Shown here: piece by piece, positions 40,603 through 52,430 of the stretch
Position numbering within the stretch: the stretch's first letter is position 1
Layout: every line of letters begins with the position of its first letter
DNA from: Neckera pumila
Lineage: Eukaryota > Streptophyta > Bryopsida > Hypnales > Neckeraceae
Assembly (NCBI GenBank): GCA_963969595.1
Contig: OZ018408.1
Span: 15,063,823-15,127,822, forward strand
Length of the DNA stretch: 64,000 bases
Reading direction: 5' to 3'
Program-made: the position numbers and the translations under genes
The notes under the pieces: model-generated
Database searches by the model: none
Told to the model about the DNA's origin: nothing
Seen by the model: the letters and a program-made list of their open reading frames with translations, nothing else

Positions 40603-42144
40603 GAAATTTGAAAATATCCTTAAACAGTCGATTGGACACTTTAGTGCCCTCTTCTCACTTTACACTAGTTAACCTCCAAGGCTACAAAGCCTGGACTAAA
40701 GCCATGAACCTCGAAAGGTTTTTTCAAGTGTAAATAGGACCTCAATGACACGCTTTGCTTCACTGTCTTTCTTCCACACTGATTTACCCAATTAGGCAAG
40801 TCGCCAAATCAGTGCCACTTCCCAAAAACACATTGGAAAACTGAAAACTCTTACAATGCAGTACTATTTTCGTCCCTGCACTACTTTTAAATAGTGTGAC
40901 CTTGGTAATTTAGCGTCCCACGCGCTACCGTCATTGAACAAATCCGTATAGTTTTCCTTCAGTGTGAATGTCAGACGATCCTTTTCTTGGTGGCACTAGT
41001 ATTCCAGACCTGTCTTGCGGTAATAATAGCTGGATGGTTGACATTTGGTGGTTTGTATTTAGTATCGCCTTCAGATTATTTGGACCGACCTTCACTGTCC
41101 TGAGGCCCCTGTAAACTGAGGCCCCGATTCCCGCGAAAGCCGACACGTCGCTACACAGACTATATCAATTAGCGTGTTATTAGAGGTTCTTCTTAGAGTG
41201 ACCGATACATGTTTTGTACAGACTCTAGTCCCAACAGTAGTCGAAGGCACTGGACTTACTGGCTGTGAACGTTAGAGCCGCGTCAAAATCACCACCGAAT
41301 CTTGCGATCCCCTACTCTCTCGCACCCTTGGCTAATAACAACGGCACAAGACCAACATTCCTGTAGCAGAACTCAGAAATGATGGGCGAAAATTTCAAAA
41401 GCGCAAACTGCTACAGCAAAGGCCGCAACAACGGTTCCCTTCATTCCTTCATTCCAGATTTCAAAATCAATAAAAAAACCATTTCCACCGAGGCTAGAGC
41501 CACCTTAAGGATTTTAAGAGACAAGGGCTAAATTTGTGCACTCAGACAAAAAACGTGGAGAAGGTTAAATGCCGAAGATGGACGGCACGATTCCAAGGTC
41601 GAACTGGAGTACCACATTTCCATTGACGGACGGACTGACGGAGAAACTGTTCCGGTATTTCATCTGACAGTTCGTGGTTGCAGGTAATTAAGTTAGTACG
41701 GAGTAATAAATGTTAGTAAGTTAAAGTCAAAATGGAATACTACAATATCTTATACTCCATGGAGTACCACATTCCAGCTGCCGCATTTCCACTGACGGAC
41801 GGACCGATAGAGGAACTGTTCCAGGCTTCAGTTCCAGGGTTGCAACAGTTCGGGTTGCAGGTAATTAAGCTAGTAATGCAGTTAGTAAGTTTATGCATGA
41901 GGCTTAACCGACGCTGGAATGAGTGCGGCGTGAATTCATGAGTTGGCAATGGTAGAAAGTAAGGCAGCACTCATCCGGCAGCGATGGATGGCAGCGGTGA
42001 AGTTGGGGTGGACGCGGAATCATGAGTCCCGCGAGGAACAAGTCGGACCTACCACAGCAATCCACGCTACCCGGTTATAGGCTGGCATAAGCCTGCATGC
42101 ACGGACCGGAGCGTTGCCCTTTTCCAGGAAAAAGCCGGTACAAT
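40603..42144. other. Upstream region of the HD-Zip gene
   Basis: GC content rises through this interval. Apart from the duplicated block at 41.6-41.9 kb I found no gene. Overlapping short open frames on both strands lack recognisable domains. Confidence 0.4.
41603..41900 (+). repeat. Imperfect tandem duplication upstream of the HD-Zip gene
   Basis: Two units share GGAGTACCACATT, CCAYTGACGGACGGAC, and GTTGCAGGTAATTAAG followed by TTAGTAAGTT. Unit length is about 165 bp, and the second unit lies about 250-400 bp before the predicted TATA box, so promoter elements may be duplicated. Confidence 0.65.
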
Positions 42145-42153
42145 TATAAAAAG
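42145..42153 (+). promoter_or_regulatory. Predicted TATA box of the HD-Zip gene
   Basis: TATAAAAAG lies in GC-rich surroundings about 1.2 kb before the start codon, followed by a C-rich, CT-rich stretch suited to a leader. It implies a long 5' leader, possibly with an intron, for example a GTACTG donor near 42401 and an acceptor TTGCAG near 42947. These are inferences from sequence only. Confidence 0.45.
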
Positions 42154-42300
42154 GCCCTTGGAGCCTCCAGCACTGCCAGAGAATCCAGCATGCTACCAGC
42201 TGGGTGGAGCCACCATCTCCCATTCAAGCTCTTGGGGTGTCCTCAAGCCTGGCCCTCATCTTGCCCCACTGCATCCGCCCCCTTCCCCACGACCAAGGAA

Positions 42301-42306
42301 ATGTAA
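42301..42306 (+). promoter_or_regulatory. Minimal AUG-stop upstream frame in the predicted leader
   Basis: ATGTAA, preceded by GACCAAGGAA, gives a start codon directly followed by a stop. Several other upstream ATGs follow. If the leader is as long as the TATA box predicts, these would be expected to lower translation of the main frame. Confidence 0.25.
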
Positions 42307-43367
42307 ACCAGTCGACACTCTGCATGTGGTAGGACTGGGGGTCTCTGTCTGTCTGCAAGGAGCTAGCTAGGAAGGACGATCATCAACACCGACGAGTTAA
42401 GGTACTGCTTCACATCATCTCGGTGTCGACCAACATTGTAGTCTAGTACAATCAAAGGGGGTACCACTCACTCTCCGTCGTTGATAGACATGAATTCGCT
42501 TAGTTGTAGTTAGTTGTCGATCTCTATCTCTGTAGTAATGGCCTTGTTTCGGGGCCACACAATCTGCGAGGGAGTTAGTGTTGTCGCTGCAGCAGCAGAT
42601 CGTGCTGTTGGGGTTGCACATTGTACGCCTATGATGATTCAATGCAAATCGATACCATGATGAAGAGGGAGGGAGATAATTATGGTTGGTTGGGGTCTGT
42701 ATTAGTCTTGTGAGATCATGATTCTATTCGTTCGTGAGGATTGCAGAATGTAGCGCTCGTCGTGTTCTTCTGTAACTTTGGAGAACGGTTGTGAACTTGA
42801 AATCTTGAATCGTTTAGTGCTAATGCTCTGCTCAGAGTTCGCTAGTGCTCATCTGAAGCGCAATTCCCTGCACCAGAAATTTAATTATCTGCATCTGAGA
42901 CCCTGTTTATGACTATCTAAATGTATGTCATTATCTTAAGGTTGCAGTCTATGACTTCGATCATCTTGATCGAAGCCTGAAATCAACAATCTGGCCAAAG
43001 ATGTCGAGAATCAGAGGGGTCTGAACAGGTCGGTGTGTATTTCTAGTGTAAATCATTCCCCTTGCGGTAGAAACGGTCATTCCTCTTGTAGACCATAGCT
43101 GCTCTGTTTTCTTGTCAGTACTTGAATCTTGTGCCGAGAGCCACAGAGCTCGCCTAGTCGACGTACGTGTTCCGGCATTTGCATAGGAACTCGCAACTGT
43201 AGCTGCAACCCTCTTCAAAATGTTCAGCATCACACGATCAGCGTTGACACAGTTGTGGATTGATGCAGAGCTAGGAAGGATTTCCCCGTCGGCATGAAAG
43301 TGCTCTGGGAGCTGAGCAGGAGCTGTTCCGAATTCTAGAATTCTGACATAGTGATCGCAAGGCGGAG

Positions 43368-44661
43368 ATGGCACTTAACGGCATGCCAGCAGGAGGTCCC
43401 TACGCAAGTGGGGTCGTGCACAACGGAATGCAGCTGATTCGGAACGAGAGCAATTCTGATTCGCTGGTGGCAATGCTCGGCCCTCGCTCCGGTGGAGCGC
43501 CCCATGTGGGCCTACAAGGTGTGTGCCCGAGTCGACCCCACCCTAAGGGCTGAAATCCACATCTACATGTTCATGTCTTTATCTGGTCCCCGCCTGCTGG
43601 CGTAGGAAGCCCAGCCTACTGACGGCCTGGCTGTGGTTGGCAAGATCACGACTGGGATGACTTATTGAGTGTTGCCGTGTGGGGATGGTTTTGCAGGACC
43701 ACGACCAACTGGCCATGGCGGGGGGCTAGAGGACGCGGTGGTTGGGTTGCAAGGGAGTGGACAGAAGCGGCCTTATTGGGACGGCCCGACAGTGGAGGAT
43801 GGGCCTGACGAGGGTGACGAAGGCGGCGAGGATTGTTCTCCTGGGGGCTCCCCGCTCGAGAAGAAGCGCAGATTGACGTTCGATCAAGTGCGGTCGCTGG
43901 AGGAGAACTTCGGAATGGAGAACAAACTGGAGCCCGAGCGGAAAATGCAGCTGGCGAAGGAGCTCGGGTTGCGACCGCGCCAAGTCGCGGTGTGGTTCCA
44001 GAACCGACGCGCGCGCTGGAAGACGAAACAGCTGGAGCGCGATTACGAGACGCTGGCGCAGGATTACAAGCGACTGAAGGCGGATTACGAGCAAATTCTG
44101 GGCGAGAAGAACGGCTTGCGCGCAGAGGTCCGTCACCCAGCTAGTTTTCGACCTTAGTTACTTAGATTCCTTCTTCGCACTTCCTGCACAATACTCTGTT
44201 TTTGGGGTTCTGATCGACGATGATTCTGGCGTTCTTTTCTTCGTTTGCAGTTACAGCGTTTGACTGGAGCTACCACTGCTGCGAGATCCACCCCCACAGT
44301 GGACATTACCCTCCCGAACAAAGACACCGCGGAGACCAGCGGAAGTTCGAACTCAAGCGACGTGCTGGATGCGGAGAGTCCTCGCACCGTCGACAGCAGC
44401 AGCTTGTCGCCCACGTCCGAGCCCCATGAACAATTCCCGGAGCAATTCCACCCCTCCAGCCCGGAATTCCCCCCCGAGAGCTGCTTTATGGTGCCCGACG
44501 TCCACGACGCGGCCGTGAAGCTCGAAGATGGGAGCGCCGCCGTGGGCGCCGCCAGCGTCTTCAACGACGTCGACCAGTCGTGTAATTACCTGCTGCCGCT
44601 CCATCTCTACGACCAAAGCGGCGTGCTCCCCTGGTGGGACTGGCCAGAAATTGCACGCTAA
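43368..44661 (+). CDS. Class I HD-Zip homeodomain-leucine zipper transcription factor
   Basis: Three exons: 43368-43518, 43697-44127 and 44251-44661, coding 330 aa. Introns of 178 and 123 bp are GT-AG and phase-consistent; the first splits a Gly codon and the second falls between codons. The start ATG begins a short alanine/glycine-rich N-terminus, and an acidic stretch ([13 protein letters not shown]) precedes the homeodomain. The homeodomain spans about residues 106-162, with [10 protein letters not shown] at its start and [13 protein letters not shown] in helix 3. Ala46 and Trp56 (homeodomain numbering) are the class I residues, implying binding to CAATNATTG-type sites as a dimer. The zipper follows directly, with L163, L170, L177, I184, L191 and L198. 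The last heptad lies in exon 3, so correct splicing is needed for the full zipper. The C-terminus is Ser/Pro/acidic and ends near LPWWDWP, an AHA-like activation motif. There is no START domain, so it is not class III or IV. Family assignment is secure; orthology is not. Confidence 0.95.
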
Positions 44662-46369
44662 ATTGTTTGCAACCTCTTTGATTGTATATACCATACCGAA
44701 CCTTCATACCAGGGCTACGATTTTACCTCAATTTTCGCAAGAGGTGTCCGCTGTACATGAGACTTTATACTCGCCATCGCTGTAACCTCGAGAGATCGAC
44801 CGTCTAGCCACTGGTTTGTTTGTCTAGACGATTGGTTCTAGCTCGTCGTTAGGGCTCCGTTGTTGTAAATTTGCTGAGTTGGATTACGTAGTTGGAGCTC
44901 CCGAATGAATGAATTGCTAGGGGTCATTTTGATCAGAGCTTAACCCCTTGCTGGTACCACTAGAGCAATCACCACCGCGGGACGGAAAATCAATAAGTTG
45001 GGAACATTCACGGCGTATGCACGACTCGTGCTGGCCATTGTTTGATAAATGCTGCTGCATGAGGCCTGGGGCTGGGGAATTGACTACCGTAGTACGTTGT
45101 GTAGATAACTGTCGCAGTCCCAATCCTTTGCACATCCTTCTTTCCACTGAATAATACAACACCTTGGATCTCACGATCCAGGCTCTGTTTGTTTCCAAGC
45201 TCTGTCTCGAGTTGGCTTTGATAATGAGATTTTGAATGACACACTTCTGTGTCGAAATGCTTGCAAGTCTATATGTGTCTGGCACCGGTCGAGCAGTTTG
45301 CTTTTGACATCAACGTTACGCTTGTTTTCCTGGGCTAGTTTTTTTGCCTCTTTCCTTTGACGATAATTCTAATAGAACGAACCGTTTCTTGGTAGCTCGG
45401 AATCGCTGCTTCCACGGGCAGGGATCTTTCGGGAACACGGGTGAGAGGTCTTTGAACAAGTCATCCCGCATCTTCAAGAGGAATCTTGCGGAGTACGGGC
45501 ACCACAGTTGTCAGATTCTTTAAGAGGAACGCCTGCTGCGCGTTGTGACTTGTGAGCATTGAACATCAAGCGTCCTGAGCGGCGTACCTCTTGTCCATTC
45601 CCATTGTGCCAAAAATATTCCTCCTTTTCGAGGTACTAAGGTACAGGTACCGAAAATGAGTACAATTTGAATTGGAGAATATCAGAAGCTGGTTTCAGGT
45701 AAGTAAGCCTAATCCTGATCACACCTAATTAATGTATCACAATGCAACAACCCCTCTTGATTTCAAAACCTAAATCTAGGATGGTGGTTATTATTATCAC
45801 ACAAATCCTGGTACTACACAAGAATGACTAATCACGTGGAGCAAAGGGCAGTGTACGTTGTGACTTAATTACATGTACAAAAATCTCCCAAACTTTGAAG
45901 GAAATTTTTTTGCAATTCCTCATGGAAGTTTGCAATGTTTAGGAGAGGAGAACTTTATGAAAAGCGGAAGAAGCAACTTTTGGACATTTAGAAAACTATA
46001 TTTAACATTGGACTTGAACTTTTGGGTTGCTTTTAGTTTGACAACAAGGCAAACTTTTTGGTTGCTATTAGTTTGACAACAAGGCAAAAGTTACTCCTAA
46101 AATGTAGTTTCTCCCAACTTTCATGTGTAGTGGTGATAACATCATGAAACTTGGACAAAAGCAAATCCAACTCAATTTTTATTTTTTTCCTATTCCCATA
46201 TATGAAGTTGAAAGTTGGGAAGCATGGAAGCATAAAAGCATGGAAGTTGTTTGCTCTTGTATGGGATCACAACTAGGTATACTTCCGTTAGACCATTTAG
46301 ACCATTTGGTACTATATTTTGGTCAATTCTTGATATTTACTCTTAATGTGAATTTTAGCCATAAAAATG
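44662..46369. other. Downstream region of the HD-Zip gene
   Basis: The 3' untranslated region presumably starts here. TTGTAAATTTG at about 44860 and AATAATAC near 45150 are possible polyadenylation elements, but none is convincing. The remaining sequence has no supported gene. Confidence 0.4.
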
Positions 46370-46845
46370 ATATTTTATGAATTTGAGTCTAAAAAATGAA
46401 ATGAAGCATATCAAGTTTTGTTTCTACACCAAGTGGAAAATTTTAAAATTCATAAATTTCAATATTTTACAGCAATATGAACTTTGGGCTTACAACCATA
46501 GTTTGTTGATTTTATAATATTAGAGTGACCCATTAACTTTGGTTTGTATTATGATGTTACATACTATAATATACATTTAGACATGGAAAGTTTTAGATTT
46601 TGTTGAGTATATTGTGTACTTGATATGAATTTTCTTCATTTTTCTTAGACAATTTGCAATAATTTTAAATTTCCCCCACCAAATCTCAAAATTTCAGGAC
46701 TTATAGTAGAAACATGATTTCATTTCTGAAAAATAAATATTAACAAATTCTTTCATATCTAGTTGCAAAATGGAAGCAAACATAGTGCATAGTGATGATA
46801 GTGCGGTTTGAAATCAGTGGTCATGCGCCCGTCCTGCCAGGTTTT
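46370..46845 (+). mobile_element. Family G repeat, copy 2
   Basis: Aligns with 32.4-32.9 kb: ATGAATTTGAGTC near the left, then TTCATATCTAGTTGCAAAATG and GTGGTCATGCGCCCGTCCTG at the right. The right terminus has decayed (GGTTTTATAG), so no TTAA is visible. Confidence 0.45.
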
Positions 46846-48436
46846 ATAGTTTCAGACTCCAAAAGCATTCTGCATCTCCTAGCTTATCACTGAAGCATTC
46901 CTTGAGCTCATAAAAATGTCGATTTTTTCGTTCACGACTCTTTTCTGCTTGCAACGATCTCTATCGACTGACCTGGAAGAAATCGATCTCAACCCTGGCG
47001 GGTGGTGCAGAATTAAAATACCAAAAGTGTGAGCAGTTGATACCAGGGAATAGTAAACTGAAAACGCAATTCACGTTTTCAAATCTTTGGGGATTGGAGG
47101 AACAAATCAACCCTACAAAGCCATGATTAACTTACACTGCAGCTGCACCGCACCATTCATCGTGAATCTACAAAAGCTCAAGGTTTCGGAGTTTGCTGTG
47201 GGCCACCCAAAGTTGAGATAGTTATTAGATGCCCGAACAGAAACTTTGCGCGCGGATTCGGGGTCTCCGACCGTCGGGATCAAGTGTCACCGGCCATGAG
47301 AGCCCACTCCGAGGCACTGCTCAAGGAGCTAGAGCCATCATTCGATCACCTTGAAAGTTGGTCATGATCAACACACAAATAATTACTTAGAAACAATAAC
47401 TTACACACAAAAATATTCAGTTTGTGTGGGCCTTGCTTGTAGGGGTCCCAGCGCTCTAGCAGTCCAGCCACAGGCAGGCCGGGTCCAGCACCCAAAGTCT
47501 TGGAGATCCTGTATGCGCAAGGGAATCAACGAATAAGCTGCAGTGCTAAATGATGCCGGCTGCTTTTCTGTAATCATCTTGTCGAAAGATCTACTCACAG
47601 TACTTTGCAGTTGGATGAAGAATTATTTTGCATGTGGATGATTAGTTCATTCTGGGGATGAAGAATTGACGTTGGCATTTACAGCCTACTGGTTTATCCT
47701 GCACGGCGTGTGACAGTAATCGACCAAAGTCACGCCATTTTCAATTAGTGCAGGTTGAAATATCACTGTATCGTACTAAATGTCCAAAAATGTCCAAAAA
47801 TTGCAGTGACTCTAACTTTGCAGGTATCTCTAACTTTGTGCCCTCGCTGATAGGACAATTCAGTGCAGTGACGACCATGTCCACCGTCATGGTGTCCGAA
47901 GAAAACAAATACTTCTGGCCTTCTGGGGAAGTTAGAGTACCTAACATAATTGTTTTTTTTGTATTGAAGGAAGGTTTGCATTTCAGAGAAAACAAGGAGA
48001 AAACGTCAGGGTACCTAATTGCCCTGAATTTTTCTACTGTAGCTCTTCTTTTGTTATCTCCCATCTCCCATCACGAGGCCATTGTTCTCCAGAGAACTGA
48101 AATGCACTGTTTTCAGAACCGTAATTATCCCTATTGGCAGTTTCTGGCAAGTGTCCTCTGCAGTATAAGTGCAACTTGCACTCTCAGCTTGATGTCTCGA
48201 AGTAACCTCCAGCCCTCCGGCCGAAGGTCCACTTGTGCAATTTGGCTTCTATTCTGAAACGGCAACAATGAATTTGAACACCCCGTTTTATGGTTCATGC
48301 ATACGACATAAAATAGGGTAACCACACCCTAATTCTGATGGGCGATCCTTTTGCAAAATGGACTCCTAATTAAAACCTCTTTCCAAGCAGCATGTAAACC
48401 TTCTGACATGAGAGTGAAGGATGGATTCTGGATAGA
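46846..48436. other. GC-richer intergenic stretch with one long open frame
   Basis: From 47748 to 48257 the + strand is open for 169 codons after a GTGCAG-type acceptor sequence. It contains the hydrophobic run ALNFSTVALLLLSPISH, but no family is recognised and no partner exons could be joined. It could be a fragment or chance. No other gene was found. Confidence 0.3.
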
Positions 48437-49356
48437 TTAACCCCTAAAGTCCCAAGACCATTTTCTGTCAAAAACGACTCAAAACTGCCAGTTTTGTTGC
48501 GTTCATCTAAGAAAAGAGAAAAAATATTTTTTTAGAATCTACCGCAGGATCTTGTACTTCATTCTCATGTGGTAAAAATTTCATAAAGTTTGACCGTCTA
48601 GATTAGAAGATATTAGCATTCAAAGTTGGAAAAAGTTATTTTTTTTAACTTTGGCTTGCAATTTCAGATGACTTTGATTGCCGTTTGTAAAAAAAATTGC
48701 TCTACAAATTTTGAATTTAATTTTTTTATGTTGAGTAATTGAGTTGAGAGTCTAGGAAATTTTTTTTAAGAAAATATACTTGATTTTCATTCTTTAAAAA
48801 ACTGTTAAGTAGAAGTAGGTCCAAAATTGAAAGAAAAAATAAATCATCAATAGCTCTTAGATGGGATTAAAACACTGTAATCCTAATGGTGAGATTGTTC
48901 TAGCAAGCAAAAGTAGCCTTATCAAAAAAAAAATTTGAAAAATTGTGAATATTGCATTCAGAAATGAATTTTACAAGTTATTTTTTCAAGAAGATGCTCT
49001 AATTGCCCAAAAAATAAGATTGTCCATAACTTTCACATAACAAATCCAAATTGGGTATGAATCAAAGCTTTCCATATAGATAAAATTACAATCTATGAAA
49101 AAAAAAAAAAAAATTTAATTTTATTTAATATTTTTTGGGTGAGAAGATTTTTGCCCGCCGCACCAAAAAAAGGACCTTTGTGCCATAACTTTTGCTCTTG
49201 GGCACCAATTGAAATAAAAGTTATACTCCCACAAAGCTAATGTGTTGTTTTGTCTTCACAAAAAGTTTCAAAAAACAATGATGAATATTGAGGCCATAGT
49301 AGCCTATCCGAAATCTATTTTGTCCCCCGAGGAGACAATGGGACTTTAGGGGTTAA
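48437..49356 (-). mobile_element. TTAA-alpha element, full length with intact termini
   Basis: Left end TTAACCCCTAAAGTCCCAAG, right end ATGGGACTTTAGGGGTTAA; 920 bp. Right subterminal sequence TGTCCCCCGAGGAGACA at 49321-49336 is the dyad. This is one of the best preserved copies, with TTAA on both sides and no large indel. No open frame encodes a transposase. Confidence 0.9.
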
Positions 49357-49915
49357 TAATCATCATTTTAAAAATTCATAGTTTACTTATATAATGTCCC
49401 AAAAATACATTCTAAGAGAATCTAGAATCTTTCTTCGTTGCCAACAAGATAATAGAAATAAAGACAATCTAATAACAAAAATCATTTTCAAATGTATATT
49501 TGGGTGCTTTTAGGTGTGAAACTTCTAGTTTGAGACGAGGTTAGATGCAAATTTAAAATCTTGATGTAGAGGCAATTGCATATTCATATCTACACTAGAG
49601 GTAGAGTTTGTAAAAACAGCTAGATTGCAAAATATAGCCAATTGTCATTGATGCTACATTTAACTACTTTTGGACTATTCAATGAATTTTGGACTAAACA
49701 TCTACAAATCTCTGAATAATAACAACGGAAGATCTCCCAATATTTGTATAGATTTCCGGATGTTTTGTATTGATTTCCCGATGTTTTGGGTTATCTTCTA
49801 ATGACCATTTTTTTCCTCGTGATGACCATTTCAAAAGTCCATAAGTAGTTAAATGTGGCTTATTGTGATGTCCTTTGTATTTGGACAACACCAAGCATCT
49901 ATTGTACAATACAAA
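49357..49915. other. AT-rich spacer, nothing assigned
   Basis: Short repeats of GATTTCCxGATGTTTTG occur near 49750-49790. No gene or element termini could be supported. Confidence 0.35.
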
Positions 49916-50294
49916 TTAATCCCTAAAATTCTTTCCCCTTGGATGTCCAAATTTTCCCTCTAAACCCCTGTTCTAAACACAATGCAAAGATTTTTACTGA
50001 TTTTTATTGATTTTTGCATTCAACTTTTGGATTTTCTGGTTAATATGTTCAAATATATCTTCTTAATATTTGAAGTGAGAAAACCCAACCAATTGCAAAA
50101 ACGTAATGTTTTAACTTGAAAAATAAATTCGGTAGTCTTTTAGAAAGGTGCAATTTTTGGTTTTTAAAGATTTTAAGGAAATAATACATGTATTTCACAA
50201 CTTGTGCAAATAGATCGTATGCTAGAGGATTGAGTTGAGAATAGATGGAAAAAATTTAACCAAAAAAAATTTGATACTCATTCTTTAAAATATA
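49916..50294. mobile_element. TTAA-alpha-related fragment
   Basis: A left terminus TTAATCCCTAAAATTC is followed by diverged alpha blocks (GAGTTGAGAATAGATGG, ACTCATTCTTTAAAA). The fragment stops where the family-B element begins. Confidence 0.4.
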
Positions 50295-50681
50295 TTAACC
50301 CTTTAAGGTTCGGAAGACCAAGGATAGTCCACATTTCCAAAATTGTAAAGATGTTTTATAAAATGCAACTCAGAAGAACGATTTAATGATTATTTTCCAA
50401 AAAAAATAATAAAATGTAATCTACATATCAAATCCATAAAAATAGATCTATTGCTACATTTATCAATATATCTCAATAAAAGAATAGAACCAATGATAAA
50501 ACCAATTTTAGAAGCAATAATGCTTCTAAATTTGATTGTAGATTGAATTTGTGAAATTTTTACAATTTTTTTTCCTTCAATTTCAAAATGTTAAGTTCCA
50601 ATTAGTGTGGTTATTTAAGATCTTTATTTTATTTTATTATTTATTTAAGTAAATTCTTAAGGGCTATTTATGGAACTAAAA

Positions 50682-50790
50682 AAATATCTTTTTGAAGTGA
50701 AAAAGTATATTTTTGAAGTGAAAAAATATATTTTTGAAGTGAAAAAATATATTTTTGAAGTGAAAAAATATATTTTTGAAATGAAAAATA
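50682..50790. repeat. Short tandem repeat, about five units of 20-21 bp
   Basis: Units of TATATTTTTGAAGTGAAAAA follow each other with one or two changes each, inside the family-B element. Confidence 0.9.
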
Positions 50791-50863
50791 TTTATATTCT
50801 TTGATCAACAAAATATTGAAAAATGAAAAGTTTAAAAGATCTATATTGTACAAATGTTATGGA

Positions 50864-51177
50864 CATTAGATGAGATTCGGGGGTCTTAGAGGGCTACGAG
50901 TTCCCCTGCTATCTACTGCGTTCCCAGACTGCGGGAACATAGTAGCAGCAATTGGCTGACGTGGTCAAGTGACTGCCACGTCATTTTTTGCAAAAAAAAA
51001 TAAATAAAAAAAAAAAAAAAAAAATTGCTTAAAATGATATTTTGGTAAGAAAAAAATTCTTTTCTTTTTTTTTGAAATTTTTTTTTATGACACACCCATA
51101 TCGGCGTTCACTGAATCTGGACAAATCAGGAAACAAGCCTAAAACAGCCCTCCAAGACCCTCAAATATCATCTAATG
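50864..51177. mobile_element. Family F3 MITE, copy c
   Basis: Best preserved F3 copy: left CATTAGATGAGATTCGGGGG, right inverted CTCAAATATCATCTAATG; 314 bp. The inner blocks CTACGAGTTCCC, TTCCCAGACTGCGGGAA, CTGACGTGGTC with inverted GCCACGTCA, a long A-run, and CAGCCCTCCAAGACCC are shared with the other copies. Confidence 0.75.
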
Positions 51178-51394
51178 ATTGACAATATGAGTCAAGGAAT
51201 CTTTAACCCCTAAAGGATTGAGACCTTATTTCTACCAAAAAACACTCAAAACTGCCATTTCTATAGCAAAGAGTAAAAAATTTGAAAACTTTTTTTTTTA
51301 CATATCAAACCAAAGGATCTTAGACCTAACTAATATGAGAATGTGTGGAAAAATATCAAATTTTTTTACTACACCAATTGCAAGATATCTACAT

Positions 51395-51829
51395 TTAACC
51401 CCTAAAGGACCAAAGAGGTGTCCAAATTTCCAAAATTGTAAAGATCTACTATAAAATGCAATTTACAAGAATATTTTAATGATGACTCTCAAACAATAGT
51501 TGTAGAATGTTTTTTTTTAGATCACATCCATATGGTTAGATCAACAAAAATACATATCAATATCTTTCAATAAAATTTGAAGCTATAAGTTCAAAATATT
51601 AAGTTCTAATTGTAATAATTTTGAAGATTTTTATTTGATTTTTTGATTCAAGTCATTTTTGAAGGATCATTTATTGGACTGAAAAAGTTACTTTCTGAGG
51701 CTAGACCTTTTGAATTATAGAATATTTGCAAAGCAAAATCTTCATAATCTGAACCATACAAATGTTAAAGCACTAATATAAGAATCTTCAAAAAACTTGA
51801 TGGATGAAAAAATGCATTTTGGAGTGATT
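51395..51829 (+). mobile_element. Second family-B element, left part, inside alpha
   Basis: TTAACCCCTAAAGGACCAAA is followed by CATTTCC-type B blocks shared with the B copy at 50.3 kb (CCAAAATTGTAAAGAT). It inserted at a TTAA within the alpha block reading GCAAGATATCTACATTTAA, which is uninterrupted in the copy at 37752. Its right end is lost. Confidence 0.65.
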
Positions 51830-52430
51830 GCAAGAAAGATCGGTATTGGAAAGTACTAAAACATTGTCACAAAAGGAATGTTGAAGCTTCCTTTTGCAAT
51901 AACTTCTGAAGCGTGACTTACATGAACTTGAAATTTCTATTGGAGATTCTTCTTTTGAGTTTCATTATATCTCATATTTTTTAGAAATTTTCAAAAATCC
52001 TTTTATATTTAAAAATCATTTAAACTAATTTGTCACATTTTGAATTTTAGGATTTTTACTACGTAAGGAGTCTCCAAATTTAATGATTTGGAGCTGAATT
52101 TCTATGGTCTATTTCCATAGTAGGAAGCCATGTCTCTACCAAGGGGCATTAAAAAATATTTTATTTTATATCCTCTATGTCCATGCAAAAAGGGCTCCTT
52201 TGCGCACACAATTCTGAACATTGAAGATGGTTTTAGGATCATTTTTTTGGTGGAATCTCTTTACCATGAAGTCTTCTCAAATGACATTTTTCAATTTTTT
52301 TAAAAATTACTTTTCCTATTTTTTACAAATTAAAATGTCAAAGTATGTATTTTCTTGCGATTTTGCACTTTTCTAGTTTTCCTATTTAGAGAATATTTTT
52401 TTGCTTTTCCTTCATAGGATATCTTTTTTT
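51830..52430 (+). mobile_element. Family C fragment, innermost layer
   Basis: Begins AGTGATTGCAAGAAAGATCG (C terminus) and continues through blocks shared with the copy at 250-996: GGATTTTTACTAC, CCAAATTTAATGATT, TTGCACTTTTCTAGTTTT. The right terminus is missing at the junction with alpha sequence. Confidence 0.6.

Noticed and set aside
43726..44136. Long minus-strand frame opposite the HD-Zip homeodomain
   Set aside because: It is the shadow of the GC-rich homeodomain exon on the other strand, with no domain of its own.
50682..50790. CRISPR-like array because of regularly spaced short repeats
   Set aside because: Units are contiguous 20-21 bp tandem copies without spacers, in plant-like DNA.
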